A stretch of 24,861 bases of DNA, taken from JALGWA01 sp964604955. Its GTDB lineage: Bacteria; Arandabacterota; Arandabacteria; Arandabacterales; JALGWA01. The notes under the pieces are model-generated. The model did no database searches, had not been told where the DNA came from, and worked only from the letters and a program-made list of their open reading frames with translations. A program made the position numbers and the translations under genes. Of this stretch, positions 22,811 through 24,861 are shown piece after piece. Positions within the stretch are counted from its first letter, which is position 1, and each line of letters begins with the position of its first letter. The DNA is taken from positions 1-24,861 of the forward strand of contig CAZSBE010000041.1 in the NCBI GenBank assembly GCA_964604955.1, read 5' to 3'.

Positions 22811-24861
22811 TCAGCGCAGAGTCGAATCGGCCCTCTTCCGGCGGGTGAAGAACTCGAAGAGCACCGGCACGACGATGAGGGTGAGGCCCGTGGAGACGAT
22901 GAGACCGCCGATTATGGCCCACCCCATGGGCGCCCACATAGTGCCCCCGCCCAGGGTGAGCGGAAGGAGGCCGGCTACAGTCGTGGCAGTTGTGAGAACG
23001 ATCGGGATGAACCGCGTCTCGCCCGCTTCTTTGAGTGCGGCGACGAGGTCCAGGCCGTCCCTGCGGAGCTGGTTGGTGTAATCCACGAGGATGATGGAGT
23101 TGTTGATCACGATTCCAACCAGGCTGGTAATGCCTATGAAGGCGGTAAATGAAAAGGTATTGCGCGTTATGAGAAGTGCCAGAATGGAGCCGACTATGGC
23201 GAGGGGTACGGCGGCGAACACGATAAGCGGCTGGGTGTATGATCTGAACTGCAACACGAGCACGGCCAGAATCGCGATGAGCGCGATGACCACGGCCCTC
23301 GACATGCCCCCGAAGGACTCCTCCCTGCTTTCGAGCTCGCCGGCTATATAGTACTTATAGCCCTTGGGCCAGTCGTAGGCGTCGAGTCCGTCTACGATGT
23401 GCCGGGTCGCCCGGTCCACCGACGATGAGCGCTGGACGTCGGCCGTGAGCGTCACGCTTCGCTCGAGATTGAAGTGCTCGACGGCCATGGTCGCGGCCCT
23501 GAATTCGATGTTGGCCACCTGCTTCAGCGGCACCTGCGCGCCCGTTACCGACGTCACGAATATCCTGTCGAAGTCCCTGAGCTTCGGGTCATTGCCCACG
23601 GGGAGGCGGGCGACGATGTCGTATTCCCTGCCTTCGGGGTCCCTGTACCTGGTGATGGGGAGCCCGGCTATGCTTGCCCGCACGGTTCTGTCGATGTCCA
23701 CGAGATTGACTCCGAGCAGTCCGGCCTTGGCGCGGTTGACGTCGACGTGCAGGTCTATACGGGACGTGCCGAGCGGGTTTACTATGTTCATCGCGCCCGG
23801 CGCGGAGGCCATCATGGCTTCAACGTCGCGCGCCACCCCCCTGAGCACGTCCAGGTTCTCACCGAGAATGCGGATGGCTATCGGAGCCTCCACCGGCGGA
23901 CCCTGCTCGAACTCCTTGATCTCGATCTTGACGCCCGGGTAATCTGCGAAGCGGTTCCTCAGTCCCGCCACCATGCGCTGCATTTCCTTCATGTCGTCTT
24001 TCGCGAGCTCCACGTAGATTTGAGCATGATTGCTGGCCTCGCGCTTGGGGAACATATTGTAATAGAGCCTCGGGTTGCCGTGCCCCAGGTTGGTGGTGTA
24101 GTGCCTTACTTCGGGGTAGGCGGCGAGAATCGACTCGACGTGCCGCGCGATTTCGTCCGTCTTCGCCATGCTCGTCCCCTCGGGCGAGTCCACGTTGATT
24201 AAGAACTGCGCCTTCTCCGCCTTCGGGAAATAGGACACGCCGACCACCGGGAAGAGGGCGAGGCTTCCCACGAATATGCCCAGGGCCAGGGCGATGGTGC
24301 GTTTGGGATGCGACAGCGCGTAGTCGAGGGCCTTCCTGTAACGCGTTTCAATGAAGCCGTTGAGCATCCTTCGCACGCGGCTCTGCTTCGCGGCGTGCTC
24401 CGCCCGGATGAACCTGCTCGCCAGATACGGAGTCAGGGTCAGCGACATGAGGAGCGACGCCAGGAGCGTATAGACGACGGTCGCGGGCATGCTCCTTATG
24501 AAGTCTCCCGTGACGTCGCGCATCATCATTATGGGTATGAACGCCAGCACCGTGGTCGCCGTCGAGCTCACGACGGCCCAGGCGATCTGGCTGGTTCCCT
24601 TGATGGCCGCCTCCCGTGGTTCGTAGCCAAGCCTTATGAAGCGCGACACGTTTTCGGTTACAACGATGGCGTTGTCAACGAGGAGCCCCAGAGCGATGAC
24701 CAGCCCGGCGATGGACATCTGCTGAAGCCCGTACCCGGTGAGATCGACGAAGCCGATGCCTATGAGTATGGATACGGGTATTGCGAGCATGACGATTATC
24801 GAGGACCTGACGTTGACCGACAGGAACACGATGAGTCCGACCAGGAGGAGTCCCTGAAGGA
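22811..24861 (-). CDS. RND family efflux permease (AcrB/HAE-like), N-terminus beyond the window
   Basis: The frame is open to the right edge: codons before the GTG at 24829 read LQGLLLVGLI, the usual RND sequence just before VFLSVNVRSSIIVMLAIPVS, so that GTG is internal. About 683 residues are present; roughly the first third of a typical 1000-1050-residue permease is missing. Visible parts are TM3-TM6, the second periplasmic loop, and TM7-TM12 with FTAFIGITSLVGIVINNSI. RND permeases are trimeric proton antiporters that export drugs, lipids or metals with a periplasmic adaptor and outer-membrane channel. The TM4 motif is VDNAIVV (one Asp) and TM10 has NN where AcrB has a Lys, so the proton relay differs from AcrB. 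Substrate unknown; a periplasmic adaptor gene would be expected upstream, beyond the right edge. Confidence 0.92.
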   Translation of the reverse strand, partial: LQGLLLVGLIVFLSVNVRSSIIVMLAIPVSILIGIGFVDLTGYGLQQMSIAGLVIALGLLVDNAIVVTENVSRFIRLGYEPREAAIKGTSQIAWAVVSSTATTVLAFIPIMMMRDVTGDFIRSMPATVVYTLLASLLMSLTLTPYLASRFIRAEHAAKQSRVRRMLNGFIETRYRKALDYALSHPKRTIALALGIFVGSLALFPVVGVSYFPKAEKAQFLINVDSPEGTSMAKTDEIARHVESILAAYPEVRHYTTNLGHGNPRLYYNMFPKREASNHAQIYVELAKDDMKEMQRMVAGLRNRFADYPGVKIEIKEFEQGPPVEAPIAIRILGENLDVLRGVARDVEAMMASAPGAMNIVNPLGTSRIDLHVDVNRAKAGLLGVNLVDIDRTVRASIAGLPITRYRDPEGREYDIVARLPVGNDPKLRDFDRIFVTSVTGAQVPLKQVANIEFRAATMAVEHFNLERSVTLTADVQRSSSVDRATRHIVDGLDAYDWPKGYKYYIAGELESREESFGGMSRAVVIALIAILAVLVLQFRSYTQPLIVFAAVPLAIVGSILALLITRNTFSFTAFIGITSLVGIVINNSIILVDYTNQLRRDGLDLVAALKEAGETRFIPIVLTTATTVAGLLPLTLGGGTMWAPMGWAIIGGLIVSTGLTLIVVPVLFEFFTRRKRADSTLR

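Noticed and set aside
24829..24829. GTG at 24829 as the start of the RND permease
   Set aside because: The frame continues to the window edge with the conserved LLLVGLI segment, and the N-terminal third of the protein is missing, so this codon is internal.

Overview
The window is a GC-rich, gene-dense bacterial segment with no RNA genes, CRISPR array or transposase. It reads as an uncultured-type bacterium of the FCB superphylum or a related candidate phylum (the Eisenbacteria / Krumholzibacteria / Latescibacteria style). This is inference from three things: two secreted proteins ending in Por/T9SS-type sorting domains, a gingipain-like C25 peptidase with many accessory domains, and several membrane Ser/Thr kinases carrying TolB-like and TPR ectodomains. 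No marker gene fixes the phylum.

Layout, left to right. (1) 1-3939, minus strand: a Cys-rich dicluster ferredoxin-type protein followed by a receptor-like Ser/Thr kinase with TPRs (kinase 1). Kinase 1 starts at a GTG and runs off the left edge. (2) 4080-5387, plus strand: two tandem hdeD paralogues, each with its own TTGACA/TATGCT-type promoter. The second is flanked by inverted copies of a 25-nt repeat. (3) 5448-8936, minus strand: mscL with a C-terminal zinc-ribbon-like tail, then a second kinase (kinase 2) with a large ectodomain and a polytopic C-terminus. (4) 9213-10686, plus strand: the classic lemA-htpX pair. (5) 10739-12538, minus strand: an M3B oligoendopeptidase F. (6) 12699-20601, minus strand: the 1592-residue secreted C25 peptidase, and upstream of it a third kinase (kinase 3), a full-length paralogue of kinase 1 with a structured leader. 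(7) 20822-24861, minus strand: a secreted protein with seven exact 52-residue repeats (probably a seven-bladed beta-propeller), then an RND efflux permease cut by the right edge.

Theme. Most of the content concerns the cell envelope: stress membrane proteins (HdeD, MscL), membrane quality control (LemA, HtpX), export (RND), secreted sorted proteins (C25 peptidase, propeller), and three transmembrane kinases that could link envelope or periplasmic state to cytoplasmic phosphorylation. Most genes have their own recognisable promoter (-35/-10 or extended -10), so only ferredoxin/kinase 1 and lemA/htpX look like operons. No gap between genes exceeds 300 bases; the largest (8937-9212) holds two divergent promoters and inverted repeats.

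No wholly new system can be demonstrated from sequence alone. The least explained items are the paralogous TolB-TPR kinases, the kinase 3 leader RNA, the repeat pair around hdeD2, the in-frame open stretch after the kinase 2 stop codon, and the Cys-rich ferredoxin-like protein.
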